DNA of 64,000 nucleotides from Conchocele bisecta (GCA_029237695.1 CM055274.1:68686828-68750827); one strand, 5' to 3'. Shown: positions 53,330 through 64,000, counted from the stretch's first letter. The notes: generated by a model from the sequence alone, not told the origin. Numbers and translations: made by a program.

Positions 53330-53845
53330 TTTGTAGAGTGCGCACAACAAACAAGGGAGATAACTAAAAAATTAGCTATGCAAGAGTTGTCATTCTTGTG
53401 CGCAACACACCTCCGGGTCGTGGTCTATGCATGTGTGAAGTTTCATGAAAATATTCCAAAGGGTGGTCGAGTTATGCTCCGGACAGGAAATCAGTGAGCG
53501 AAAACAAAAAAGGGAGATAACTCAAAAATTAGCTATGCAAGAGTTGTCATTCTTGTGCACAACACACCTTCGGTTCGTGGTCTAATTGAATGTGTTAAAT
53601 TATGGTCAATCAGTGCGCGAAACAAAAAAGGGAGATAACTCAAAAATTAGCTATGCAAGAGTTGTCATTCTTGTGCGCGACACACCTTCGGGTCATGGTC
53701 TATGCATGTGTGAAGTTTCATGAAAATATTCCAAAGGGTGTTCGAGTTATGCTCCGGACAAGAAGTGTCTGCAGCGGACGCGGACAATGTTTGGTGTCAA
53801 ATCCATAGTATCCCCAGACTTTCGTCCGGAGGATACAATAACAAG
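53330..53845. mobile_element. GGGAGATAAC-core tandem element with TATCCCC terminus
   Basis: Three cores (AGGGAGATAACT...GAGTTGTCATTCTTGTGC... at about 53352, 53511, 53629) lead to CAGCGGACGCGGAC and an end GTATCCCCAGACTTTCGTCC with GGAGGATAC. It is the same family as the outer element at 26488, whose head contains GTGTATCCCCC. Confidence 0.75.
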
Positions 53846-53990
53846 GTGTTCCATGAAAGGAAACAGAAGTTATAAGACATTTACCCAACGTTAAGTTTGT
53901 AGACGCCGACGACGCCGATGATGACGCCAACGACGCCGGGGGTATGCCATAAGCTCTTCTGCACTTTGTGCAGGCTAGCTAAAAAAATTG
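53846..53990. mobile_element. Tail of another tandem-repeat element
   Basis: A core fragment (AGGAAACAGAAGTTATAAGA) is followed by a GACGCCGACGACGCC run (53900-53937) and a terminal hairpin CTGCAC-TTT-GTGCAG then GCTAGCTAAAA. Confidence 0.65.
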
Positions 53991-54072
53991 TAAAACTGGC
54001 ACAGAAATCAGTTGGAAAAAAGGTTTGAAATTTATCTACCTACCTATAACGCGCAGGGTGACTTCTGGATTA

Positions 54073-54790
54073 ACAAGAGCTGTAGGAGAACAGCATAGCT
54101 CGACTACGAGGGTTGTCGATGTACACATAGCTTGACAAAGAAGGTGGCTGCGGCCTGCATAAAAACCTTAACCAAGGTTGACTAAAAAATTAACCAAGGG
54201 AAATTAAGTAAGTAATTCTTAACCAACAAGGTTAAATGTAGGTCAATGACAGATATAGGTCAGGGGTTATTGATGTACATCACTAGGAGATGAAGTTTTC
54301 CAAGTATGGTTGCTGTAGGCCCAAGAGTATTCCATATACAAGCTTGACTAAAAACCTTAACCAAGGGAAAATAACTAAGTAATCCAAGGATAAAGGTAGG
54401 TCAAGGTCAAATATAGGTCAGGGATTATTGATGTACATCACTAGGAGATGAAGTTGTCCAAGTATGGTTGATGTAGGCCCAGGAGTATTCCATATACAAG
54501 CTTGACTATAAACATTAACCAAGTAATTCAAGGTTAAATGTAGGTGAAGGTAAAATATAGGTCAGGGGTTATTGATGTACTGTGAGAAAAAGTTATCCAA
54601 GTATGGTGTATGTATGCACAATAGTATTGCATATACAAGCTTGAGTAAAAACCTTAACCAAGGTTGACTAAAAACCTTAACCAAGTTATGCTCCGGACAA
54701 GAAGTGTCTGCGGCGGACGCGGACGAGGACGCGGCGCGCTGTCAAATCCATAGTATCCCCCGACGGAGTCCGGGGGATACAATAATAACA
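54073..54790. mobile_element. Chimeric tandem-repeat element (AGCTCGACTA head, TATCCCCC tail)
   Basis: The head ACAAGAGCTGTAGGAGAACA and ~165-bp cores are those of the element at 12618. The tail from about 54686 (TTATGCTCCGGACAAGAAGT to GTATCCCCCGAC...GTCCGGGGGATAC) belongs to the GGGAGATAAC family. The expected TAGTCGAGCT end is missing. Confidence 0.7.
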
Positions 54791-55240
54791 TTTTTACAAT
54801 AGTAAACCATCATGACTGTACAGTACAGCTCAGACGGAAAAAAAAAAAATCCGCGCGTCGTGCTGGTCGGTACTGATGACGGAATTGCTATTTTCATGCG
54901 CGTTGTGACGAAATTTCTGACATTAGTCGCGGACAGGATTGTTGGTCCGCGACGGACAATCCAATACGTCCGCCACGGATCGTCACAAATGTTTATAGCG
55001 CGTTCGTTCCGATCGTCATTTAACCCTCACAATGCTGAATTAAACTTTGTCGTCTGCTGATTAGTTTGCATTTTTCTCATCAAAAACAGTTTTACAGCCC
55101 TTTAGAATCATTTCTAATGGAAATGCTTCTAAAGTGCAGTTGATCTATGTTTTTATTGAGAAATATATAAAACAGTGCGAATTCTATCACTGTTACTACC
55201 TTATACATCGACAAAATAACTCAGCAATATGTGACGAATC
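54791..55240. other. Mixed low-copy sequence with a TTAACCCT arm
   Basis: 54920-54960 contains the hairpin TTGTCCGTCGCGGACC-like pair (TTGGTCCGCGACGGACAA region). 55018-55060 (TTAACCCTCACAATGCTGAA, then GTCGTCTGCTG) matches the left arm of the palindrome at 39193. The frame at 54812-55060 has no recognisable family. Confidence 0.5.
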
Positions 55241-55620
55241 TCTGTGCAGTGGCGTAGCCAGAGCCTCTAAAACACAGAGGCAATAAAATTGGTCCTTGTC
55301 GACGTAGCAGAGCGTGGTATGGGGGTCCTGGGCATCCCCACTCCACACGATTTTGTTTTGCAAATCTACGTCGCATTTCCCACGTTCTGACATAACCCAA
55401 ACTTCTAAGTCATTTGGCCTTGACCTTGGGGCACAGGGGCCGCATGAGTGGGACATAGAATGAATATATGAATATGAATATATGAATGAGGACTAATAAG
55501 CATATGAAGTTTCAAGTCAATGTCACTTAGGACTGCAGAGATATAAGGTATTTAAAAACTTTAACGCAGATTTCGGACGGACGGACGGACAAACACACTG
55601 ACACACACACGCAGGACGTC
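55241..55620. repeat. Fragments: 'gtggcgtagcca' MITE end and a tandem-core remnant
   Basis: GTGCAGTGGCGTAGCCAGAG (55246-55265) is the CAGTGGCGTAGCCAGG-type terminus. Next comes a core remnant with GACCTTGACCTTGGGGCACA and GCAGAGATATAAGGTATTTA, then GGACGGACGGACGGAC (55574-55589). Confidence 0.6.
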
Positions 55621-55679
55621 TGAAATCGTAACACTGATTTGTTGAATCACATTCAATCCAACCAACACTAAAGCACACA

Positions 55680-58285
55680 TTTCGCGGAAATAGAGACGAT
55701 TCTCATCTGCTACCAAATCTGTTTTTATTAAGGAATAAAACGAATATAAAAGCATCAATATTTATTCTATCAAAATATATTTTGACAACACATAAGAATT
55801 AATCGTCTTAGGAGATGATAACAATCGTTTTAGTAGACGATTCTCGTGTGCTGCCAAAATAGTTTTATTATGAAATTAAAAATATGAAAAGAACTATTTA
55901 TATTTCATTCAATAACAGGTTTTGACAAAATTTGATAATCATCTTAGAAGACGAAGTGAGACGATTATCATGTGCACAGTGCAGTCAAAACCTGTTTTGT
56001 TAAGAATAAGTCGCGTTTTCGTTTGGCGCTCTCGTGACCGCGCATCGCGTTTTCGCTATCTCAACCAATGCCGAAAACGCGAGATTCTAACATGTCCCTA
56101 ACAGGATACATACAAATAGTCTAAGGAGACGATTCTCATGTGCTGCTAAAACACGTTTTCTGTTTGAAACCGTGACACTGATTGGTTGAATCACATCCAA
56201 ATCCAGCCAATACTTAAAACATACAAACACATATTTCGCAGAAATAGAGACTACCAAACCTGTTTTAATAAGGGAATAAAATGAATATTAAAGCATAAAT
56301 ATTTCTTCTATCAACATATATTTTGACAACACACAATAATCGTCTTAGGAGACGATTCTCGTGCGCTGCCAAAATATATATTTATCAAGAAATTAAAAAC
56401 AGGAAAAACATCTACCGGTTCAACAAAAAATTCCTGCAAAAAACATATTTTGACAAAACTTGAAAATCGTCTAAGGAGACGATTATCATATGCACAGTAC
56501 TGTCAAAACATGTTTTGTTGAGAATATGTTACATTTTCGTTTCAGCTCTCGCGTACATGTTTTGTTGAGAATATGCTACATTTTCGTTTCAGCTCTCGCG
56601 ATCGCATTTTCGCCATCTCGACCTATGCACAAGATCGCGAAAGGAGACGATTATCATATGCACAGTACTGTCAAAATATGTTTTTTTGTGAATATGTTAA
56701 ATTTTCGTTTCGCGTTTTTGCGATCCATCACCCTTCGCGTTTTCGCGATCTTGGCGTATGCGCAAGATCGCGAAAACGCGAAACATGTTTTGTTGAGAAT
56801 ATGTTACATTTTCGTTTCGCGAAATTGTAAAATGTCCCTGATAGGACATGTACAAATCGTCTTAGGAGAAGTTTCTCATGTGCTGTCAAAACATGTTTTT
56901 ATTAAGAAATGGAACAAATGTGTACAAACATCAATATTTTTGACAATAAAAACATGGTTTGACAAAACATGAGACGATTCTGATGTGCTGCCAGTACATG
57001 TTTATTGAGTAAATAAAGATTCCGTGACCTTTTTTGAGATTCTGCACCTTCTCTCCGACCAATAAAATGGAAGAAATATTTTTATCAAAAGCGGTGAAAA
57101 CTGCTTTGCTATAAGAGATAAGTTCCATTCCATTAATAAATATATGTAGAGTAATTTATCGTAAATGTGCTGCTCTTGTGTCGGCGTGTTTCAAAGGTCC
57201 GATCGACAAAACTTAACCTTTTCAAACACCGACACACGTCCCACTAGGTCACCGCACGTGCTTATGATGATGTATGACATGATCGGACAAAACCAGGCTT
57301 ATGGCATATGTGACTAGCGAAGACCAACACGTGTTCACCATCAGTAGATCGTAACATGTCCCTAACAGGACACGTAAATCGTTTTAGGAGACGATTCTCA
57401 TATGCTGCCAAAACATGTTTATTAGAAAAAAATAATGACAAAACATGAGAATTGCCTCCTAAAACACGAGAATTATAATGGTGTTCTGTTAGTGTCGTGT
57501 AACAATCTCGCATTTACTCGATCTCGACCTCTGCACGAGATCGCGAAAACGCTTTGCCAATCTTCTTAGGAGACGATTCTCATGTACACCATCAGGTGTA
57601 CAGCTCTGATGGTGTACAGCTAGACCGAAAATGATGTCGCAAATGTGCTAGTTGGGGATGGGTGAGTATGGGCATATTTTTTATACTCCCTTTTGAAAAC
57701 ACATCGTGAAAAAGCCGAGGCAAAAACGCCGACATTGCAGTCGCGAAAACGCAAGATCGCGAGGCGAAAACACGATATTGAATACAATAGAATATCACGT
57801 TTTCGCCTCGCGATTTCGCAGTCAAGTGATTTGGTCTCGTGTTTTCGCGATCTTGTGTATAATATCGAATATGCGATGCAGTAACCAATAACGTATCGAA
57901 ATATGTTTTTTTTATCCAATAAAGATGTAGAATCGTCTCCTAAGACGATTATCATGTTTTGTCAAATTATGTTTTTTGTTGTCCACATTTGTTATATTTC
58001 TTAATAAAAACAAGTTTTCGCAGCACACGAGAATCGTCTCCTAAGACAATGTGTATGGTGTCCTGTTAGGGACATGTGACAACCTCGTGTTTTCGCGATT
58101 TCTCGCATAGGTTGAGATAGCGAAAACACGAGATTCTATCATACATGTATTCAATCTCACATTTTCGCAACCTCGCCGCGCTATCTCGCGTTTTTGCTTC
58201 GCGATCTCGCATGCGTGTTGGAAGTACAGTCTACCCACACGCATGCGCAAAGTGCAATTTCAACATGCATGCTTTTGACACATGC
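55680..58285. repeat. 2.6-kb cluster of GAGAATCGTCT hairpins and CGCGTTTTCGCG repeats
   Basis: At least ten copies of AGACGATTCTCATGTGCTGC or its complement, usually next to CAAAACATGTTTT(G/A)TT and a centre of the form GTCTCCTAAGAC, alternate with TTTTCGCGATCTCG/CGAGATCGCGAAAACG stretches. 57590-57670 repeats 5383-5465. Frames on both strands follow the repeats. Confidence 0.75.
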
Positions 58286-58294
58286 ATGAGCAAA

Positions 58295-58763
58295 ACTAGA
58301 TGGCCGCGGCCTGCATGTCGCTCCTTGTGGCGAGGCATGGACACTAAAAAAAAGAGATATAGTATAACGAAAAACTTTAACCAAAAAACTTAAGCAAAAA
58401 CTTTAACCGGACACACATACGCACGTACGTCAAAGTGCCGACTATAAACTTTAACCAAAAACTTCAAAGTAATTTAACCTTGACATTGGGCACAGGGGCC
58501 GCACGGAAGGGGGGTAGAATGAAAATATAGATGATGATAAACACCCATGTGAAGTTTCAAGGTAATGGGCAAAGCAGTTGCAGAGATATAGTATAACAAA
58601 AAACTTTAACCAAAAAATTTAACCAAAAACTTTAACCAAAAAACTTAACCAAAGAACTTAACCAAAAACGTTAACCAAAAAACTTAACCAAAAACTTTAA
58701 CCGGACACACGTACGTACGCCAAAGTGCCGACTATATTGCGCTTTCCGCAAGCAGGCGCGACA
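58295..58763. mobile_element. Complete compact GTCGCGCC-family element (469 bp)
   Basis: ACTAGATGGCCGCGGCCTGC head; the internal inverted motif is changed here to GTCGCTCC. One GACCTTGACATTGGGCACAG core, runs of AACTTTAACCAAAA and a CACGTACGTACG microsatellite lead to CGCAAGCAGGCGCGACA. It is the shortest intact-looking member of the family nested at 13157-15987. Confidence 0.8.
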
Positions 58764-59084
58764 AAAACCCGAATTTTCTGCTGTAACGCCGAGATAGTCA
58801 CCCAAAGTTAGACAGAAAAATCGGGTTACAGCAAAACGTATTTTCAAAAGTGGAATGCGAGATCGCGAGACGATTATCATGTTTTGTTGTTGAGAAATAT
58901 GTGTTTTGAGTACGCACCCTCCCACCACCCCCGCTACATACGGGCCTGCCATAACCTTTCCACTGTCAGCTGATGGGCATTGAACATGTCGCTATTGTGT
59001 ATTATTTTGAATTGGCTGACAGATGAGTTGGTCGAAGGGCGAAACGGAGGTCGGTCGTAAAATCAACGAAGAATACGGGACCGA
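58764..59084. other. Unassigned sequence with a CGATTATCATGTTTTG fragment
   Basis: A short relict of the GAGAATCGTCT/CGCG family (58835-58905) and a CTACATACGGGCCTGCCATA piece of the CAGGCCCGTAG MITE are visible; otherwise unassigned. Confidence 0.45.
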
Positions 59085-59160
59085 TACGATTTCTAACTAC
59101 CTCTAAAGTAATAATCGCACTTTCCATTTACCGATCTGTTGGCAATGGATAATTATACCG

Positions 59161-59873
59161 CAGTGTTCTGCCAAGGACGCGGGATCGCGCCATTGGCGCG
59201 GAAAAATCGTCAATGGCGCAACAAAAAAATTACTGATGGGCCAATGGGCGCATTAAATATTCGGTCCGAGTTCGCGGGTTGCGAAATTAAAAAAGTCCGA
59301 ACTGTGTTAGGGGCGCTCGTGAAATGTACCGGAAATGTAAAATTTGCATAGCAACAGCGCTTAGCTATACATCTATCGACGGTTTTCATTGTTTAAACAT
59401 AGTTTATTGCATATAAATACAATAGGCTCGGGCTACAAGTTCTCTCAACATTAGTTACAGCCCTCACCTCACGGTTTTCATTGGATGGTATATTTACATA
59501 AGTGATACAAGTATAAAGCGAACTATTTTGGTCAGCCAATCAGAAAAGCCGTATGCGCGTATTGTCTGGGAGCCGATGGAATGATAAAGAACTACAAATA
59601 CATCATGATCATGTTTTAATGTTTATTTCCATGTTTTTTTCACAATCACAACATGCTGAAAATTTACATGAATTAATTATTGCAAGTCCATTGTCGGGCT
59701 CAGCAAAATACTATTTCAAACTATTAATTACTTTAATTGCTGATATTTAATAGTTCGAAGCAGTGTTTTTCTTCAAAATACCATGTGTGACCCCATCATT
59801 TTTGAAAATGTCCCCACTTTTTTTTACCCATGGGGTCATTGGCTCCATGTCTCCGATTTGTTGGCAGAACACC
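59161..59873. mobile_element. hAT-like MITE (713 bp) inside an older repeat
   Basis: CAGTGTTCTGCCAA on the left and TTGGCAGAACACCG on the right are inverted (13 of 14). ATACCG flanks both sides (59155-59160, 59874-59879). The host repeat (ATACGATTTCTAACTACCTC at 59089, GTGTATAGGCCGATATTATG at 59950) is shared with 45290-45480. No transposase; the frame at 59139-59351 crosses the left end. Confidence 0.65.
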
Positions 59874-60225
59874 GATACCGTATTTACGATGTCTGCAAAT
59901 TTCGATCGGAAAACTATACTATTATATAGATATAAACGTGACGTGATGCATGTGTATAGGCCGATATTATGATACAGATGTAAAAGATAAATCCACTTTA
60001 GACAACAGGTATCCTCTCGAATATTCTCCAGTCGGCACGGATCGCCATGAACATTAAACTATCGGGTGCGTAAGACTGCCTGCTGAGCTGCAGGGGTACT
60101 TTACCCCAGGCATGTAAGTATTTCCGTCTTTGTCCGTTTTAGTCAATCTCTGTCTGTTTTCATTCATGCCGAATAAAAACAGAATTCCGCTAGCGGCAAA
60201 CGACATTTGCTCTTTCTGATAGGTT

Positions 60226-60373
60226 TTATACGGGGTCCGTTATGTCCACACGGGGTCCGTTATGTCCAGGAATCGGGTCCGTTATGTCCAGAAATCGGGT
60301 CCGTTTCGTCCGAAATCGGGTCCGTTATGTCCGGGTCCGTTATGTCCAGAGTCTGTTATGTCCATAATTCGTT
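60226..60373. repeat. Minisatellite, GGGTCCGTTATGTCCA(N)GAATC units
   Basis: Seven imperfect units of 17-24 bp centred on GGTCCGTTATGTCC lie in tandem; the open frame reading GPLCP/GSVMS repeats is a product of the array. Confidence 0.9.
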
Positions 60374-60959
60374 GCTAGGACATTTTTTTGTTATTATTGT
60401 TCATATCTCTGAACTGTGGGAAGCAGAGGTCTCTTCCCTGCATGTTGTGGCTGTTGCAGCCTCAAACTACGCATGCTTTCGGCTTGATTTATGTGTTAAT
60501 GTTGCACCTGTTGTATCATGTTTGTGCATAACGCAGTCGATTTAGAACGACCGGAAATGAAAAAACTTTCGGATAACTTTGGTTTCGATTAAAGAACCCG
60601 GATGATAAAGCGATGAATATTATTCTGCATACACACATTTGTTCACATACCATGTTTATATTATGTCCCATAAAATGTGTGTCTATGAATAATGAAGCAA
60701 TTTTTGTTAATTTATATTTGTAATACTTCCCATTAAAATGATTAATTAATAGCAAATAATAATAATTTTAAAAATAAAATGTCACTGCATTATCAAAAGT
60801 GGGACTATAAACCAATATTAAATTCATCTTGGCCTATTTCCATGAATTCCTGTGTAAACACAAACAGGGAAATGTGTAATACGAAAATGAGTACATTCAA
60901 TGGCGGCCTCCTGCAAATATGCATGCAGTATTTCTCTCTGTTATGCTGTGTTATTTCAG
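60374..60959. other. Unassigned low-copy sequence
   Basis: AT-rich, no repeat termini seen. It could hold promoter or 5' UTR sequence if the exon candidate at 60960 is real. Confidence 0.4.
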
Positions 60960-61011
60960 CAATATTTTGTGATTATGCGCACCTTAGACACATTGGACGA
61001 TAAAACAAATG
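60960..61011 (+). other. Candidate small exon of an unknown plus-strand gene
   Basis: TGTGTTATTTCAG| precedes 52 bp that end AAATG|GTAAGTATG, a near-ideal donor. An ATG at 60975 gives MRTLDTLDDKTN in the open frame with one base left over. I do not recognise the protein and cannot find a convincing partner exon downstream within the window. Chance occurrence of an acceptor and donor pair is possible. Confidence 0.3.
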
Positions 61012-61660
61012 GTAAGTATGTTTGAAGTTGATGTTATGTTTATGTTATAGCTATTAATTGCGTTATATATGCTTAGGTTCACGATTATCGGACACGCAAT
61101 GATATATCAAGACAGTCATGAAGTCACGACTATGGTCCCCTGACACTAATGTCATTTTCTCTGAGGTCCGTATATTTATACGAGTACCGACAACATAAAA
61201 GAAAGAAATCAAGATTCCCACTATTCTCTGGAAGAAAGTCAATCATTTTAAAACAGTGAAATAGCGATTATTAGCGTGTACCGAGTACTGGTTAAAATGA
61301 GTTGAAAAGGACAAAGAATAAAATAAGATATAAAGCTGCAGAAAACTCTTGAGAAAGAATTTTATGCAAATATTTTAATCATAATATAATTATAAAAACA
61401 AATTATATTATATTTGTTTACAAAATTAGATAAAGAAAGGCAAATCTAACTTTTTTTGTCGCAAATCTGAAACTTACGCAGTTTCGCAGTTTCCAAAACA
61501 CCGGAAACAATTCCTGCACATGCGCATCAGCAATAATTATTTTGGGGACTAGACTTGTTTGTTTGTGCCATCAAGCTGGTTCCGTGAAGGTTCCGAGTCA
61601 ATTAGTACCCACACCATTTTGTACTGGTATGGGTACGAATTGTCATGACCAGGTACTGTT
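61012..61660. other. Unassigned low-copy sequence
   Basis: No recognisable gene, RNA or repeat end. Confidence 0.4.
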
Positions 61661-61940
61661 GTGAACATAATAACGCCCAACTCCCACCCACGCCCCTCGC
61701 CCGCCCACACACACGCGTGCGCACACATGCACACCACATGTGCACTCCACGCCATTCCACCCCACACGCAGGTACGCACGTACGCACGCACAGTCTGTGA
61801 TGACAGAGGGATGACAGAGGTTTCGCTATCGCGGCTAGACATTTCACGACTGTATGTGTAGACTCGTACACACAGACGCACGTGCGCGCGCGCACGCACA
61901 CATAAACACACACATACACACGCATGTACACACACACAGA
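61661..61940. repeat. Interrupted CA/CACG microsatellite
   Basis: CACACACACGCGTGCGCACA and CGTGCGCGCGCGCACGCACA-like alternating purine-pyrimidine runs are split by about 100 bp of ordinary sequence. The Cys/Val/Arg-rich frames on the minus strand are products of this composition. Confidence 0.85.
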
Positions 61941-62646
61941 GCCTGTGATTAGTTGCGAACCGGACTATTTAATTCTCAAATGAAAGTTCTGTTCTCTTCA
62001 TTAGCTCTTGCAATCTACTCCTGTACCGTCCGCCCACGGTACGCAACTAAGTCTGTGATGTACAAGGCGTAAATCGCATATGACGCGGATTTGTTTGCGT
62101 TGCATCATATATGAAACTGACTTCATTCAGTTTCGCGGCAATAGAAAGTCTTCCTTTGCGTTCTTCAAGTACTGAATGTTATTGTTTTACAGATCCTTAT
62201 AGTGGTTGTTAAGCATAACCGTCATATCAAAATTATTTTGCGCATAATAATTATGAAAAAATTGTTCGACTAATTTGGGTGTATGCAAAGTACCAACGTC
62301 GTACGTTGTAAGCTGAACATTCCCACCAAAAATGGTGCTCAGATCTGGACACGGAACTGGTGAAAGTCTTATAATAACTTACATATTTATTTAACATATA
62401 GCAATTTCATGTTTAATATGCTGAAGGTCGACTTACTAAAGGAGCACGTTGACAATCTGTGGGGCTTTTATCACACATACACACGCATGTACACACACAC
62501 ACACACACACACACAGAGCCTGTGATTAGTTGCGAACAGGACTATTTAATTCTCAAATGAAAGTTATGTTCTCTTCATTAGCTCTTGCAATCTACTCCTG
62601 TACCGTACGTCCACGGTACGCAACTAAGTCTGTGATGTACAAGGCG
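61911..62646. repeat. ~160-bp direct duplication (61911-62069 and 62474-62646)
   Basis: Both copies run from CACATACACACGCATGTACA through GAGCCTGTGATTAGTTGCGA to CTGTGATGTACAAGGCG with few differences, including a GTACCGT...ACGGTAC hairpin. The 400 bp between them is not repeated. Confidence 0.85.
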
Positions 62647-62814
62647 AGTCTTTCTTTAATTGATAACAAGTTTATCATGTAAGGAGCATGTAGTAAACAA
62701 TATGTTTCTGTAAGTTACATTAAATGATGTTAATAAAATAAACGTATTAACGACGGCAGATATCTATCTTGGAGTATGAAGTGAGAGACACAGTTCAATA
62801 AAAAAAGGATAGCA

Positions 62815-62895
62815 CAGTGTTGGTTTCGAACCACAACCCTCAACGTTGATTAATTAAACAAAAGAAATAACTATAACCACTACCCTATATGCATC
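62815..62895 (-). repeat. tRNA-like SINE head or decayed tRNA
   Basis: On the minus strand TAGGGTAGTGGTTATAG (A-box-like) is followed about 40 nt later by GTGGTTCGAAACC, a good B box. The spacing is longer than in most tRNA genes and no cloverleaf could be folded convincingly, so a SINE relic is preferred. Confidence 0.45.
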
Positions 62896-62899
62896 AGAT

Positions 62900-64000
62900 A
62901 AGAAAAGTATGTATTGGTCACAATGTGATATAGGTGCACGTATGTATAACACTGCTTGTATATTTTAAAATCAAAGTACTGAAAGTACTGACTGGCGGGA
63001 GACAAGTAGCCACTTGTGAATTTGCATACTCAGAAATTCCTTGTTAGAAATATATTCGATGTTGATTATTGGATGTACAATCTGCAAATTTGGAGAACTT
63101 GATCAGTTACTGGTGTTTGTAAAATACAGCCTGCTCTAAACACAAATAGGTTGATGAAGCAAAGGTGCTTTATGTCCGACTAATAAACCGTTTTACGAGG
63201 TATATTGCAGACGTATTTATTGGGGTAGAACCCAGAATTGAAGTGGTGATATACGCCTTTATATGGATATGGTGAGAGGTGCCCTCAGCCAAAAAGTTTG
63301 TGCTTCATAAATGTAACTCATCAGGTACCCTCCCCATTTTTGTAGTCGATGAAATTTGGTCAAATATTGATTTTAGGGTGAAAAAAAAACATATTTTCTA
63401 TTATGCATAGATTTTCTTCCATGATTTTTGCTTTACTGGGCATGCCAACTATTTTACACATAATGTTGAGCATTGCCGTTGCTATTAATAACTTGCTTTC
63501 AGTTCACTCGCTGACTTTAAATGTCACCCGACTGTTGTTAATTGCGAACGCAAATTGAGCCTATTGAGACGTCCCCCGATGAACAGAGAGCCACTTCCGA
63601 AAGTAGACCCGTGCAAACGGCTAGAATCACGATCCCAATAGCGTGGAGACAGTATGTCTCCCGCCAATTAGATACTGAAACACAGGTGCATTCTAATCGA
63701 TTAATATTGCCTTGCTCATGCATGCATTTCCAATGAGCACATGGCGTATGTTGGTGTGATACATATACGATTCGAGTGCCTGTGCTCACTATTTTTATTT
63801 TTCAGCAAATACGTACCAACAAAATTGACAAATTGATCCAGAATATGCATGAACGTTGTTTGAATTTCGGGCCAACATGGTGACATGCATACTACATCGT
63901 CATGCTAATGTCAGATTTGAATTTTTACACACCTAATTTACCTATTATGGTTCAATATGGAATCTCCTGTGACCTTTGCACTTGCCACTTTATCGGAAAT
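62900..64000. other. Unassigned sequence with weak exon-like signals
   Basis: TAACTTGCTTTCAG| at 63501 and TTTTATTTTTCAG| at 63804 are good acceptor-like strings. Frames after them (for example QIRTNKIDKLIQNMHERCLN at 63805) stay open for only 40-140 bp and have no donor of matching quality. They may be exons of a gene extending to the right, or chance. Confidence 0.3.

Noticed and set aside
61549..61937. Cys/Val/Arg-rich frames of 111-128 residues
   Set aside because: They are produced by the CA/CACG microsatellite and its complement.

Overview
The window is animal nuclear DNA, most likely from a bivalve mollusc. It has short exons with GT/AG splice sites in long introns, AT-rich unique sequence, and dense repeats of types familiar from bivalves: tandem-core 'pearl'-like elements with an ACGG microsatellite, GGGAGATAAC-containing repeats and GTGAGTGAGTGAGTGAATAGG-type SINEs. 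There are no prokaryotic-style operons. Species cannot be fixed from the sequence alone.

The one confident host gene lies on the minus strand and spans about 39.4 kb. It is a DCUN1D4/5-type (DCN1-like, PONY domain) cullin-neddylation factor. Six coding exons were read directly: 41984-41905 (start codon), 39965-39821, 26136-26045, 8173-8065, 6875-6771 and 2662-2560. They join in frame at consensus splice sites to give 211 complete codons. The last short exon (tail after DGA-W) is not visible and should lie beyond base 1. Everything else between 2560 and 41984 is intron.

The introns and the sequence upstream of the gene are a layered deposit of mobile DNA. 2.8-8.7 kb holds foldback hairpins, a 1.1-kb mariner-type TIR element, a 2.5-kb hAT-like element and several MITEs. 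10.1-17.8 kb holds an L1-type LINE ORF2 relic cut into three pieces by two tandem-repeat elements, one of which carries two further nested elements. 18.1-22.5, 33.4-39.0 and 49.2-51.0 kb are composites of ~150-, ~190- and ~440-bp tandem cores. 26.5-33.4 and 47.0-51.6 kb are a dispersed duplication; one copy carries a 4.3-kb TIR transposon with a decayed protein gene, and the other copy preserves its empty site. 43.7-46.0 kb holds a pogo/Tigger-like transposase pseudogene cut by later insertions. 55.7-58.3 kb is a cluster of GAGAATCGTCT hairpins and CGCGTTTTCGCG-type repeats. 59-64 kb is mostly low-copy sequence with a hAT-like MITE, a minisatellite and CA microsatellites.

The main unifying observation is structural. 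The tandem-repeat elements begin with ACAAGA or ACTAGA plus a small hairpin. They carry a subterminal motif whose inverted copy forms the opposite end. They end next to ACGG-type microsatellites and appear to insert between two A's (T-T on the other strand) without target duplication. Seven families with different sequences share this plan, which matches the asymmetric-terminal-inverted-repeat design of Helentron/Helitron2 rolling-circle transposons. Several insertions can be checked against empty sites inside the window.
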